Part shown: positions 43,743 through 50,513 of the stretch, one piece after another
Layout of the letters: each line of letters starts with the position of its first letter
How positions within the stretch are numbered: the first letter of the stretch is position 1
Origin: UBA1181 sp045600225
GTDB taxonomy: Bacteria; Bacteroidota; Bacteroidia; Bacteroidales; Paludibacteraceae
NCBI GenBank assembly: GCA_045600225.1
Contig: JAZRXL010000078.1
Span: forward strand, 1 to 50,558
Length of the DNA stretch: 50,558 nucleotides
Reading direction: 5' to 3'
Program-made: the position numbers and the translations under genes
The notes under the pieces: generated by a model
Told to the model about the DNA's origin: nothing
Seen by the model: only the letters and a program-made list of their open reading frames with translations
Database searches by the model: none

Positions 43743-44876
43743 ATGATTGATTACTCTCAAATTCCAACTCCCGCTTATGTGGTGGATGAAGTGCGACTTC
43801 GTCGTAACCTTTCTCTGATTAAATCGGTAAAGGAGCGTGCAGGTGTGGAGATTATCCTAGCATTCAAGGCTTTTGCATTATGGAAGGTATTTCCGATTGT
43901 TCGTGAGTACATCCCATACTCTACGGCAAGTTCTCTTTCTGAGGCTTGCTTGGCTGCTGAAGAGATGGGTAATTTGGCCCATACCTATTCGCCAGCCTAC
44001 ACGGAGGAGGAGTTTCCCAAGATAGCGGAGTGTAGCAGTCATGTCACATTTAATTCTCTTTCTCAATTCCAACGTTTCTATCCGGAAACAAAGAAGGCGT
44101 CTCATCCTATCTCGTGTGGATTGAGAGTGAATCCGGAATTCTCGGATGTGGAGACTGATCTCTATAATCCTTGTGCTCCCGGTTCCCGCTTAGGAGTGGT
44201 GGCCGACTTGTTGGGTGATAAATTGCCGGAAGGTGTTGAAGGTATCCATTTCCACACCTTGTGTGAATCTACATCGTATGATTTAGAGCGCACGCTGGCA
44301 GTGGTAGAGGAGCGCTTCTCTAAATATTTCAAACAGATTAAGTGGATCAACTTTGGTGGAGGTCATTTAATGACAAGGGCCGATTATGATGTAGAACACT
44401 TGGTTGGTTTGTTGCAGGCGTTTCGCGCGCGTTATCCATGGTTGCAGGTTATTATGGAGCCGGGAAGTGCATTTGCATGGCAAACTGGAGAGCTGGTAGC
44501 CAAGGTGGTGGATGTGGTAGAGAATAAGGGTATTCGCACTGCCATTCTAAATGTCTCTTTCGCATGCCATATGCCAGATTGTTTGGAGATGCCTTACAAA
44601 CCTGCTATCTTATCGTCTGTTGAAGGTGGCAAATATTCATACAGAATGGGAGGAAATAGTTGCTTGTCGGGTGACTTTTATGGCGACTGGACCTTCGATC
44701 ATGAGCTACAGATAGGTGAAAAGATTGTTTTGATGGATATGATTCACTACACAACGGTGAAGACAACCATGTTTAATGGAATCTCGCATCCTTCTTTGAT
44801 GCTTTGGACAAAGGATGATAAGTTGGTGAAATTGAGAGAGTTCGGTTATTCTGACTATAAGAGCAGAATGTCGTAA
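43743..44876 (+). CDS. nspC: Carboxynorspermidine/carboxyspermidine decarboxylase
   Basis: A 377-residue PLP-dependent enzyme of the alanine-racemase fold. The PLP lysine is K42 in ILAFKAFALWK. The active-site block GIHFHTLCES, the glycine loop INFGGGHLM, IMEPGSAFAW and the late SCLSGDFYGDW cysteine/aspartate segment are all NspC hallmarks. It makes spermidine (or norspermidine) from the carboxy form produced by carboxyspermidine dehydrogenase, whose gene is not in this window. It follows aspartate kinase by 17 bases. Confidence 0.93.
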   Translation: MIDYSQIPTPAYVVDEVRLRRNLSLIKSVKERAGVEIILAFKAFALWKVFPIVREYIPYSTASSLSEACLAAEEMGNLAHTYSPAYTEEEFPKIAECSSHVTFNSLSQFQRFYPETKKASHPISCGLRVNPEFSDVETDLYNPCAPGSRLGVVADLLGDKLPEGVEGIHFHTLCESTSYDLERTLAVVEERFSKYFKQIKWINFGGGHLMTRADYDVEHLVGLLQAFRARYPWLQVIMEPGSAFAWQTGELVAKVVDVVENKGIRTAILNVSFACHMPDCLEMPYKPAILSSVEGGKYSYRMGGNSCLSGDFYGDWTFDHELQIGEKIVLMDMIHYTTVKTTMFNGISHPSLMLWTKDDKLVKLREFGYSDYKSRMS

Positions 44877-44917
44877 AACGGAAAAGATAAAAAAAACATA
44901 AAAAAACGACACAAAGG

Positions 44918-44948
44918 TTTGTATTTATCAAAATAAGTTGTACCTTTG
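44918..44948 (+). promoter_or_regulatory. Promoter of tRNA-Gly(GCC)
   Basis: TTTG (44918-44921) and TACCTTTG (44941-44948) are 19 bases apart. The region from the -7 box through about 44965 is nearly identical to that before tRNA-Leu(CAA). Confidence 0.75.
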
Positions 44949-44997
44949 CATCGCAATCGAGAAATGAAACGATGTTCTTTGGTTGATGCTTATTGTT

Positions 44998-45070
44998 GCG
45001 AAAATAGCTCAGTTGGTAGAGCACAACCTTGCCAAGGTTGGGGTCGCGGGTTCGAGTCCCGTTTTTCGCT
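44998..45070 (+). tRNA. tRNA-Gly(GCC)
   Basis: A 73-base tRNA. The acceptor stem is GCGAAAA/TTTTCGC. The anticodon stem CAACC/GGTTG encloses TTGCCAA, giving anticodon GCC. The D arm (AGCTCAGTTGGTAGAGC) and T loop (TTCGAGT) are standard. CCA is not encoded. Confidence 0.95.
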
Positions 45071-45079
45071 CTCCCTTTG

Positions 45080-45110
45080 AATTGACAGTTTTCACCTGTC
45101 AATTTTTTTT
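45080..45110 (+). terminator. Terminator-like hairpin between tRNA-Gly and tRNA-Leu
   Basis: A 9-bp perfect stem AATTGACAG/CTGTCAATT (45080-45088 with 45096-45104) runs into eight T residues that end at 45110. The tRNA-Leu(GAG) starts at 45111, so the T run touches the tRNA. Confidence 0.8.
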
Positions 45111-45197
45111 GCCCAGGTGGTGGAATTGGTAGACACGCTACTTTGAGGGGGTAGTGCCGGTTTCGGCGTGTGAGTTCGAATCTCATCTTGGGCACCA
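45111..45197 (+). tRNA. tRNA-Leu(GAG)
   Basis: An 87-base class II tRNA including an encoded CCA. The acceptor stem is GCCCAGG/CTTGGGC with one G-T pair. The anticodon stem CTACT/GGTAG encloses TTGAGGG, giving anticodon GAG. The long variable arm (TGCCGGTTTCGGCG) and T loop (TTCGAAT) are clear. No promoter fits between the preceding T run and this tRNA. Confidence 0.95.
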
Positions 45198-45231
45198 GGT
45201 TATAGTATATGTAATTTTAATTTGGGATATC

Positions 45232-45870
45232 ATGAAAAAGGTTTTTCTATTGTTATGTGTCGCTGTTGTGTCGTCGCTGTTTTATTCATGTAAAAAAGAT
45301 GATGGTGATTTGGGAGGGGGATATCAAGATCCTACTCAAGTTGAAGATCCAGATCATGTAAAGGTTAAGGACGTGTATGGTATTACGGTTGCTTGTGGTA
45401 AAGACCAGTGGACTAACGTCTATCAAGATACGATGCCCCAGTCTGCTCGTTACGATGATTACAAGTGTAGCAATATCACACTTGGATTATACCAAGATAG
45501 TATGGTTGTAAATGCTCAATCTCAATTCCCTACGTTTATACAGTTAAGGCGCTTTTTCTACAAGCCAACATCGGCTGAGGATGCTTATGCGTATATGGAG
45601 GGATATCGTCAAATTGCTTTTGTGGATTTGATTTCTGCAGATTATGAAGATGTTCCAACATACCAAGACATCTCGCTTAACGGTTATGCGGCTAAATATT
45701 TTACAGCTGTCACGGGAGGTTCTCGTACCCCTGCCGGTATTCGCGAGGTTTATATGTTCTACTATAATGGAACCATTTATGGCGTTATCGTTAATGTCTA
45801 CGACAAGTATAAGTCGGAGGATAGTTACGAGAAATGCTTAGAGGTAATTAAGACATTGAAATTGAAATAA
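45232..45870 (+). CDS. Lipoprotein of unknown function
   Basis: A 212-residue protein. The ATG at 45232 starts a lipoprotein signal (MKKVFLLLCVAVVSSLFYSC) with lipobox cysteine C20, followed by KKDDGDLGG, an acidic tether that may favour export to the surface. The body has no domain I recognise. Longer in-frame starts would lie inside tRNA-Leu(GAG) and are rejected. No promoter of its own is evident in the 34 bases after the tRNA, so it may be read from the tRNA promoter. A good terminator follows. Confidence 0.78.
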   Translation: MKKVFLLLCVAVVSSLFYSCKKDDGDLGGGYQDPTQVEDPDHVKVKDVYGITVACGKDQWTNVYQDTMPQSARYDDYKCSNITLGLYQDSMVVNAQSQFPTFIQLRRFFYKPTSAEDAYAYMEGYRQIAFVDLISADYEDVPTYQDISLNGYAAKYFTAVTGGSRTPAGIREVYMFYYNGTIYGVIVNVYDKYKSEDSYEKCLEVIKTLKLK

Positions 45871-45898
45871 ATTTTATATTAATGTGTATGTATGAAGG

Positions 45899-45927
45899 TG
45901 GGCGTCCGTGAGGATGCCCATTTTTTT
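45899..45927 (+). terminator. Terminator of the lipoprotein gene
   Basis: A 9-bp stem (45899-45907 with 45912-45920, one G-T pair) has a GTGA tetraloop and is followed by seven T residues. Confidence 0.85.
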
Positions 45928-45955
45928 ATCTCCGTTAGAATCTCTTATTTGGGGA

Positions 45956-45990
45956 CAAAAAGAAAGAGAGTCGCTTTTTTGCGACTCTCT
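45956..45990 (-). terminator. Terminator of panC-panD
   Basis: A 10-bp perfect stem (45965-45974 with 45981-45990) is followed on the minus strand by TTCTTTTTG. It lies 26 bases beyond the panD stop. Confidence 0.85.
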
Positions 45991-46016
45991 GCTCGTTATT
46001 TTTGAGTGTAATTTCT

Positions 46017-46370
46017 TTATTTGACCAACTTGTTTGTTGCAGTATCAGGGAAGATGACTGTAGGTTTGAATATCTTAGCCTCTTCGAAGTCCATCATAGC
46101 AAACGACATGATGATGACAACATCGCCAGGGGCTGCCTTTCTGGCTGCTGCACCGTTTAGACAGATGACGCCAGATCCCCTCTCTCCTTTGATTGCATAG
46201 GTTTCCAATCTCTCTCCGTTGTTGTTGTTGACAATGAAAACCTTTTCATTTTGAAGGATGTTGGCTGCCTCCATCAACTCCTCGTCGATGGTAATGCTAC
46301 CGATGTAGTTTAAATCCGCCTCTGTCACTGTGACACGATGGATTTTAGATTTTAACATTTGTACCTGCAT
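46017..46370 (-). CDS. panD: Aspartate 1-decarboxylase proenzyme
   Basis: A 117-residue pyruvoyl enzyme that makes beta-alanine from aspartate. It self-cleaves between Gly and Ser in YIGSITID to form the pyruvoyl group; both residues are present. The start at 46370 has AAGAAAGAG just ahead of it; MLKSKIHRV at 46358 is an alternative. It lies 7 bases after panC in the same unit, and the two enzymes supply and use beta-alanine for pantothenate. Confidence 0.96.
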   Translation of the reverse strand: MQVQMLKSKIHRVTVTEADLNYIGSITIDEELMEAANILQNEKVFIVNNNNGERLETYAIKGERGSGVICLNGAAARKAAPGDVVIIMSFAMMDFEEAKIFKPTVIFPDTATNKLVK

Positions 46371-46377
46371 CTCTTTC

Positions 46378-47223
46378 TTATTTCTTGTATTGGATGTTAT
46401 CGATGAGTCTTACTTCTCCACAGTACACTGTGATGCAACCTGTGATATAAGGAGAGTCGGACCAACTCTTCACGTTTTGAAGTGTTAGAGAGTCGACGAT
46501 CTCGTAGTATTCAACATTTAGGATAGGATCCTCGTTTATTTTGTTGATTACCCAGTTCTTCACTTCCTCTACGCTCTTTGTTTTCATCATGTCCAAACTC
46601 TCGAATAGAGCCTTGGAGATTTTTACGGCAGTCTTCTTCTCTGCTGCAGATAGACGTGCGTTACGGCTGCTGAGTGCAAGTCCACTCTCTTCGCGAACGA
46701 TAGGACATCCGACGATTTCAATAGGGAGTCTTAGTTGCTTAACCATTTCGCGGATGATGGCCAATTGTTGGAAATCTTTCTCTCCGAAGTAAGCCTTTTG
46801 AGGTTTTACGATGTCGAAAAAGCGGCTCACCACTTGTGCCACGCCATTGAAGTGACCGGGACGGTTAGGACCTTCCATCACTTGGTCGAGTGGTGCGAAG
46901 CTGAACTGTCTTGTGTCTGGTTTTGGGTAAACTTGTTTGACGGAAGGCATAAAGGCAATAGTGCACTTTGCACTTTGCAATAGTTTGATATCGGCCTCTT
47001 CTGTGCGAGGGTATTTCTCAAGGTCTGTAAGGTTGTTGAATTGAGTAGGGTTAACGAATACGCTTACTACGCAAACATCGTTTTCTGCAACACATTTCTT
47101 AACCAAAGATAGGTGACCGTTGTGTAGCGCACCCATAGTAGGGACAAATCCAATCTTTTTGCCCTCTTTGCGATACTTTTCCAATGCATTGGAAAGGCCT
47201 AAAACTGTTTTGTAAACCTTCAT
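46378..47223 (-). CDS. panC: Pantothenate synthetase (pantoate-beta-alanine ligase)
   Basis: A 281-residue ATP-dependent ligase. Key motifs: FVPTMGALHNGHLSLV (27-42) with the HxGH-type ATP loop, VSVFVNPTQFN, EGPNRPGHFNGVAQVV and FGEKDFQQL, then the KMSKS-like SSRNARLS. It joins pantoate and beta-alanine. It is divergent from the starch-synthase-like gene. No clean TAnnTTTG is seen upstream; the closest is TTCCTTTG at 47293-47300 on the minus strand. Confidence 0.97.
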   Translation of the reverse strand: MKVYKTVLGLSNALEKYRKEGKKIGFVPTMGALHNGHLSLVKKCVAENDVCVVSVFVNPTQFNNLTDLEKYPRTEEADIKLLQSAKCTIAFMPSVKQVYPKPDTRQFSFAPLDQVMEGPNRPGHFNGVAQVVSRFFDIVKPQKAYFGEKDFQQLAIIREMVKQLRLPIEIVGCPIVREESGLALSSRNARLSAAEKKTAVKISKALFESLDMMKTKSVEEVKNWVINKINEDPILNVEYYEIVDSLTLQNVKSWSDSPYITGCITVYCGEVRLIDNIQYKK

Positions 47224-47348
47224 CTCTATTATAATTTATTTTAATTCTAAGACCATTCTGTCGTGAAATGAATTCATAACACAAATATTCTGCAAAGGAA
47301 ACAATTATATTTGAGAGACAAAAGAAGAAGAAAGAAAAAAAATGAAAA

Positions 47349-47380
47349 TTTGGCATTTTGCTCCATTTTTATTACTTTTG
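47349..47380 (+). promoter_or_regulatory. Promoter of the GT5-like gene
   Basis: TTTG (47349-47352) and TACTTTTG (47373-47380) are separated by 20 bases, 19 bases before the ATG at 47400. Confidence 0.65.
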
Positions 47381-47399
47381 TGGAACAAATTATAAACGA

Positions 47400-48218
47400 A
47401 TGGATACAATTAAAGTTTTATACATTTCGCAAGAGATAACTCCATATTTGCCCGAAAGTGAGGTGGCAAATATGAGTAGATATTTACCTCAGGCAATACA
47501 AGAGAAGGGCAAGGAGATACGTACATTTATGCCTCGATTTGGATGCGTGAACGAGCGTAGGAACCAGTTGCACGAAGTAATTCGTCTTTCGGGTATGAAT
47601 TTGATCATCGATGACACTGATCATCCTTTGATTATCAAGGTAGCTTCTATTCAATCTGCTAGAATGCAGGTTTACTTCATTGATAATGATGATCTATTCC
47701 ATCGTAAATTTACAGTTGCTGACGATAATGGCGTTGAGTTTGATGATAACGAGGATCGCTCGATCTTCTTCGTTCGCGGTGTGTTGGAAACAGTTAAGAA
47801 ACTTCGTTGGACTCCTGATATCATCCACTGTCATGGTTGGATGACTGCTTTGACTCCTCTTTATATTAAGAAGGCTTTTAATACCGATCCATTCTTTAAA
47901 AATTCAAAGATTGTTTACTCTGTTTACGGAGATGACTTCAAGACTCCATTTAGCGCCTCTTTTGCTAATAAGCTGAAGTTGGAAGGTATTTCTGATAAAG
48001 ATGTTGAATCTATTTTGAATAAAGAGGTCTCGTTTAATGACCTTACTAAGTTCGCTTTGGAGTATTCGGACGGTGCAGTCGTTGCTTCTTCGAATGTGAA
48101 TGATGAACTGAAAGACTATGTTAATCAGTTTAACGGCTTGAATATGGTAGCCCCAGAAACTGATTATGTAGATGCTTACAATGATTTTTATGACAAGGTG
48201 TTGCAAGGCACTAAATAA
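47400..48218 (+). CDS. Starch/glycogen-synthase-like protein consisting of the GT5 N-terminal domain only
   Basis: A 272-residue protein starting at 47400 (MDTIKVLYISQEITPY); the longer frame starts inside the promoter. It matches the N-terminal Rossmann domain of GT5 glycogen synthases (VxxISxExxP, MPRFG, DDNEDRSIFFVRGVLE, PDIIHCHGWMTALTPLYIK). Full synthases have about 480 residues and a second GT-B domain that holds most donor contacts; that domain is missing. The KxGGL donor motif is also replaced, reading PYLPESEVANM. The same arrangement next to panC and a DUF4270 gene is, from memory, common in Bacteroidales, so this is a family and not a fresh truncation. Function unknown. Confidence 0.8.
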   Translation: MDTIKVLYISQEITPYLPESEVANMSRYLPQAIQEKGKEIRTFMPRFGCVNERRNQLHEVIRLSGMNLIIDDTDHPLIIKVASIQSARMQVYFIDNDDLFHRKFTVADDNGVEFDDNEDRSIFFVRGVLETVKKLRWTPDIIHCHGWMTALTPLYIKKAFNTDPFFKNSKIVYSVYGDDFKTPFSASFANKLKLEGISDKDVESILNKEVSFNDLTKFALEYSDGAVVASSNVNDELKDYVNQFNGLNMVAPETDYVDAYNDFYDKVLQGTK

Positions 48219-48248
48219 TTCGAGAAGACATTTAATTAAGTTTTCAAA

Positions 48249-49733
48249 ATGTTGAAAGTCCTTAAGTATTTATCCGTAGCTCTTATCGGTGCTACTCTTT
48301 GGGGGTGTGATGATGAAGAGGGTGTTGGATCCTCGATTCAACCTGCTGAAGATGTTTTGTGTGCTTACTCTAACAGATTGGATGTTGAAACTTCATCCAT
48401 CTTGTCTGATACGGTTTTGAGTAAGTATGAGAATCTGCTATTAGGACGGTATGTTGATCCTAAATTCGGCGAGTCTGTTGTCGAATTCTTTACACAATTG
48501 GATGCTCGTGTAGGTGCTCTGAATGTGCCTGAGACAGCGGTGGTGAATTCATCGTCTTCTTCTGCGGGTATCTTAAATACGTTGCTTACTGATATCGATA
48601 GCCGTTATGGTGAAATAGAGGAGATTGTTGATGCATCGGATGTGGTGGTGGATTCGACACAATTCTATCTTGCTTATTCGAGCGATTTCTTTGGGGATTC
48701 TATCGCATTGCAGAGCTTTTCTGTATATGAGTTGAATGAGTCGTTGAAGGAAATGAAAGCATTTACCAATGAATCGGTAAAGAATTATTGTGATAAGTCT
48801 AAGTTGTTGGGTTCTTTGTCTTTCCAAATCCAAAATAAAAGAGAGCTTCGCATTCCTTTGGATAATGAGGTGGGTGAGCGAATCCTTTCAGCTTATCAAA
48901 AGGGAACAAGGGTTTCCACGCAACAAGAGTTTAACGAGTTGTTCAAAGGCGTTTATGTAAACCACTCTTTCAACCAGGGAACAGTACTCCAGGTGACCGT
49001 TTCTGGCATCCAGGTATTCTACCATTTCGATGCGAAGATTAAGACTACTTTCAATGGCGAGTCTGTTACTGTTCGTGCATCTGAAGTGAAAACAAAGGAT
49101 GGTAAGTTGCTGAATCCATTGGTGTCTAGCGTGTTCTTGTCTGCCAACAAGACTGTTAAGCGTGTGAATATGGTACAACAAGAGGATCTGGAGAATCTCT
49201 TGCCTTCTTTGAATGAGAGTCCCTACACTTATACATATACTCCTGCAGGATTGTATACTTCCGTTCATATCCCATTCGATGCGTTGATGGATTCTGTAGC
49301 GATGAATGCTCCTGATAAGAATAAGGTTTTCTTTAACTCGGCAAAGTTGATCTTCCACAGAAAAGAGTTGGATTGGAATACTAAATTGAAGTCGAGTGCT
49401 TACCTTATGTTGATAGATAGAAGTCGTGTGGTTGATTTCTTTTACAACAATGAACAGCCTGATGGTGTATCTTCGTTCATTGCTGCGATCGATACGTCGG
49501 CAAATGCCTACATATTCAACATCACTGCACCTATTCAAAATAAGATGAGAGGTAGTAGTGAAACTTATGGAGAGGACTTGGTGTTGGTGCCAGTGGTGAG
49601 GCGAGTGGATGAAAATGATAACTATTACTATCGACAGCAGTTGTGGTTGACTTCCACAATGTTGTGTAGCCCAACTCATAAGGTGAACAATGTGCGTCCT
49701 CGTTTGGATGTTGTTTACACTCGACGTGAGTAA
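48249..49733 (+). CDS. DUF4270-family lipoprotein
   Basis: A 494-residue lipoprotein. The signal MLKVLKYLSVALIGATLWGC ends in a lipobox cysteine C20, followed by DDEEG. The pattern fits DUF4270: early LLGRYVDPKFGESVVEFFTQL, a mid-protein YVNHSFNQGTVLQV stretch and an SAKLIFHRKEL-type strand, ending in LDVVYTRRE. These proteins are typical of Bacteroidota and sit in the outer membrane; their role is unknown. It lies 30 bases after the GT5-like gene and is followed by a strong terminator, so the two form an operon. Confidence 0.88.
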   Translation: MLKVLKYLSVALIGATLWGCDDEEGVGSSIQPAEDVLCAYSNRLDVETSSILSDTVLSKYENLLLGRYVDPKFGESVVEFFTQLDARVGALNVPETAVVNSSSSSAGILNTLLTDIDSRYGEIEEIVDASDVVVDSTQFYLAYSSDFFGDSIALQSFSVYELNESLKEMKAFTNESVKNYCDKSKLLGSLSFQIQNKRELRIPLDNEVGERILSAYQKGTRVSTQQEFNELFKGVYVNHSFNQGTVLQVTVSGIQVFYHFDAKIKTTFNGESVTVRASEVKTKDGKLLNPLVSSVFLSANKTVKRVNMVQQEDLENLLPSLNESPYTYTYTPAGLYTSVHIPFDALMDSVAMNAPDKNKVFFNSAKLIFHRKELDWNTKLKSSAYLMLIDRSRVVDFFYNNEQPDGVSSFIAAIDTSANAYIFNITAPIQNKMRGSSETYGEDLVLVPVVRRVDENDNYYYRQQLWLTSTMLCSPTHKVNNVRPRLDVVYTRRE

Positions 49734-49757
49734 AAAAATGAGATCGAAAATATGAAG

Positions 49758-49790
49758 CAGGAGCGTATTTTGATATGCTCCTGTTTTTTT
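49758..49790 (+). terminator. Terminator after the DUF4270 gene
   Basis: An 11-bp stem with one G-T pair (49758-49768 with 49773-49783) is followed by seven T residues. Confidence 0.88.
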
Positions 49791-49828
49791 TATATATGAC
49801 GTCTGATTGTGAACAGCACAGAAACATT

Positions 49829-49958
49829 ACAGCCATCGTCGCTCTCGCGAGGATGGCTGTTTGAATTAATCACATAAAACGAATTGAAATCTAATATATC
49901 TTTTTTTTTCTCGTCAGAGAATTGAATTACCAATTTTGAAGTGGTGTTTTCATCACCA
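49829..49958 (-). ncRNA. Candidate small RNA downstream of the sigma-54-like promoter
   Basis: If the sigma-54-like promoter fires, RNA would start near 49958 with a small 5' hairpin (GGTG/CACC) and run to the stable CAGCCATC/GATGGCTG hairpin ending near 49833. No ORF longer than about ten codons is present in this stretch. The T run after the last hairpin is weak, so the 3' end is uncertain. Confidence 0.25.
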
Positions 49959-49969
49959 TCTAATATAGT

Positions 49970-49985
49970 ACAAGTTCCGTGCCAA
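49970..49985 (-). promoter_or_regulatory. Sigma-54-type promoter candidate
   Basis: The minus strand reads TTGGCACGGAACTTGT. The sigma-54 consensus is TTGGCACG-N4-TTGC; only the last base differs, and the GG and GT dinucleotides are 10 bases apart as required. Confidence 0.45.
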
Positions 49986-50137
49986 ACTCTTCAAAAAATT
50001 GATGAATTTAAATAAGAAAATTGATAATAGGGTAGATTTTGAATCTTTAAATGTGCTTGTTGTCTCTATAAATTGTTGGTTTAGTGAATGTTATTGATAT
50101 TTTCTGTCTGGTGAATTTTTTTTATGTGGGTAAGGTA

Positions 50138-50174
50138 TAAAAAAGCCTCAATGTCCGATGTTGTCATTGAGGCT
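50138..50174 (-). terminator. Terminator of the micro-ORF unit
   Basis: A 10-bp perfect stem AGCCTCAATG/CATTGAGGCT (50144-50153 with 50165-50174) is followed on the minus strand by six T residues. It begins one base after the stop codon of the last micro-ORF. Confidence 0.88.
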
Positions 50175-50175
50175 G

Positions 50176-50232
50176 TTAGAGAATTAGAATCCAGCGTCGT
50201 CGCTGTTTCTTCTTTGTGCTATGTGTTACCAT
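50176..50232 (-). CDS. Candidate micro-ORF 3: 18-residue basic peptide
   Basis: Eighteen codons from an ATG at 50232 to a TAA at 50176-50178. The peptide is very basic in the middle (KKKQRRRW) and ends in ILIL. It lies 21 bases after micro-ORF 2, and its stop is next to the terminator stem. There is no strong Shine-Dalgarno; a purine-rich AAAGAAAAAAAA precedes it. Such a short ORF could occur by chance, so this is the least certain of the three. Confidence 0.3.
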   Translation of the reverse strand: MVTHSTKKKQRRRWILIL

Positions 50233-50253
50233 GTTTTTTTTCTTTATGATGGG

Positions 50254-50340
50254 TTATTTACTCATAGAAACTATTTCCATATAAACTTTTGCAGAGAATG
50301 TTACTGCTACGATTGCTGAGAAGAGAACTGCTATTGTCAT
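50254..50340 (-). CDS. Candidate micro-ORF 2: 28-residue hydrophobic peptide
   Basis: Twenty-eight codons from an ATG at 50340, preceded by AGGA five bases upstream. The peptide begins MTIAVLFSAIVAVTFSAKVY, one transmembrane-length hydrophobic helix with a lysine, and ends in a short polar tail. It clearly resembles micro-ORF 1 upstream (shared VLFS...AKV pattern). It is likely an inner-membrane microprotein. Function unknown. Confidence 0.5.
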   Translation of the reverse strand: MTIAVLFSAIVAVTFSAKVYMEIVSMSK

Positions 50341-50376
50341 ATATCCTAAATATTAAAAGGTTAAAACTGATTTTTT

Positions 50377-50451
50377 TTAGTCTGTTACTACCATTACTAC
50401 TTTAGCAACGAAAGAACCAAGAATCACTGTTGAAAATAATACTGTAATCAT
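50377..50451 (-). CDS. Candidate micro-ORF 1: 24-residue hydrophobic peptide
   Basis: Twenty-four codons from an ATG at 50451, the first substantial ORF after a near-ideal promoter. The peptide begins MITVLFSTVILGSFVAKVV and ends in D. It is almost wholly hydrophobic, with one lysine at the same place as in micro-ORF 2. The leader of about 57 bases has a 5' hairpin and a three-codon mini-ORF (50471-50482). No strong Shine-Dalgarno. Function unknown. Confidence 0.5.
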   Translation of the reverse strand: MITVLFSTVILGSFVAKVVMVVTD

Positions 50452-50491
50452 AATCGTTAATTTTTATACGTTAATTATTCATTTTTATTTC

Positions 50492-50510
50492 TGTGATTTT
50501 CTTAATCACA
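50492..50510 (-). promoter_or_regulatory. 5'-end hairpin of the micro-ORF transcript
   Basis: TGTGATT/AATCACA (50504-50510 with 50492-50498) forms a perfect 7-bp stem with a 5-base loop. It begins about where transcription should start, so it may protect the RNA 5' end. Confidence 0.5.
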
Positions 50511-50513
50511 ATG

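Larger units (their letters stand above)
49791..50137. other. Gene-free region with a sigma-54-like promoter
   Basis: About 350 AT-rich bases with no protein-coding gene. It contains an 8-bp hairpin CAGCCATC/GATGGCTG (about 49834-49863), a nine-T run near 49900, a minus-strand sigma-54-like motif (49970-49985) and nothing else I can support between 49990 and 50137. Confidence 0.5.

Noticed and set aside
45154..45231. Longer start of the lipoprotein frame
   Set aside because: It would begin inside tRNA-Leu(GAG) and would remove the lipoprotein signal from the N-terminus.
48888..49679. A 263-codon open frame on the minus strand inside the DUF4270 gene
   Set aside because: It is antisense to a well-supported lipoprotein gene, is rich in His, Ile, Arg and Ser in a codon-shadow way, and has no signal, domain or promoter.
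49834..49863. CAGCCATC/GATGGCTG hairpin read as a plus-strand terminator
   Set aside because: The following T run is only TTTG, and the DUF4270 gene already has a strong terminator at 49758-49790. It is kept only as part of the small-RNA candidate.
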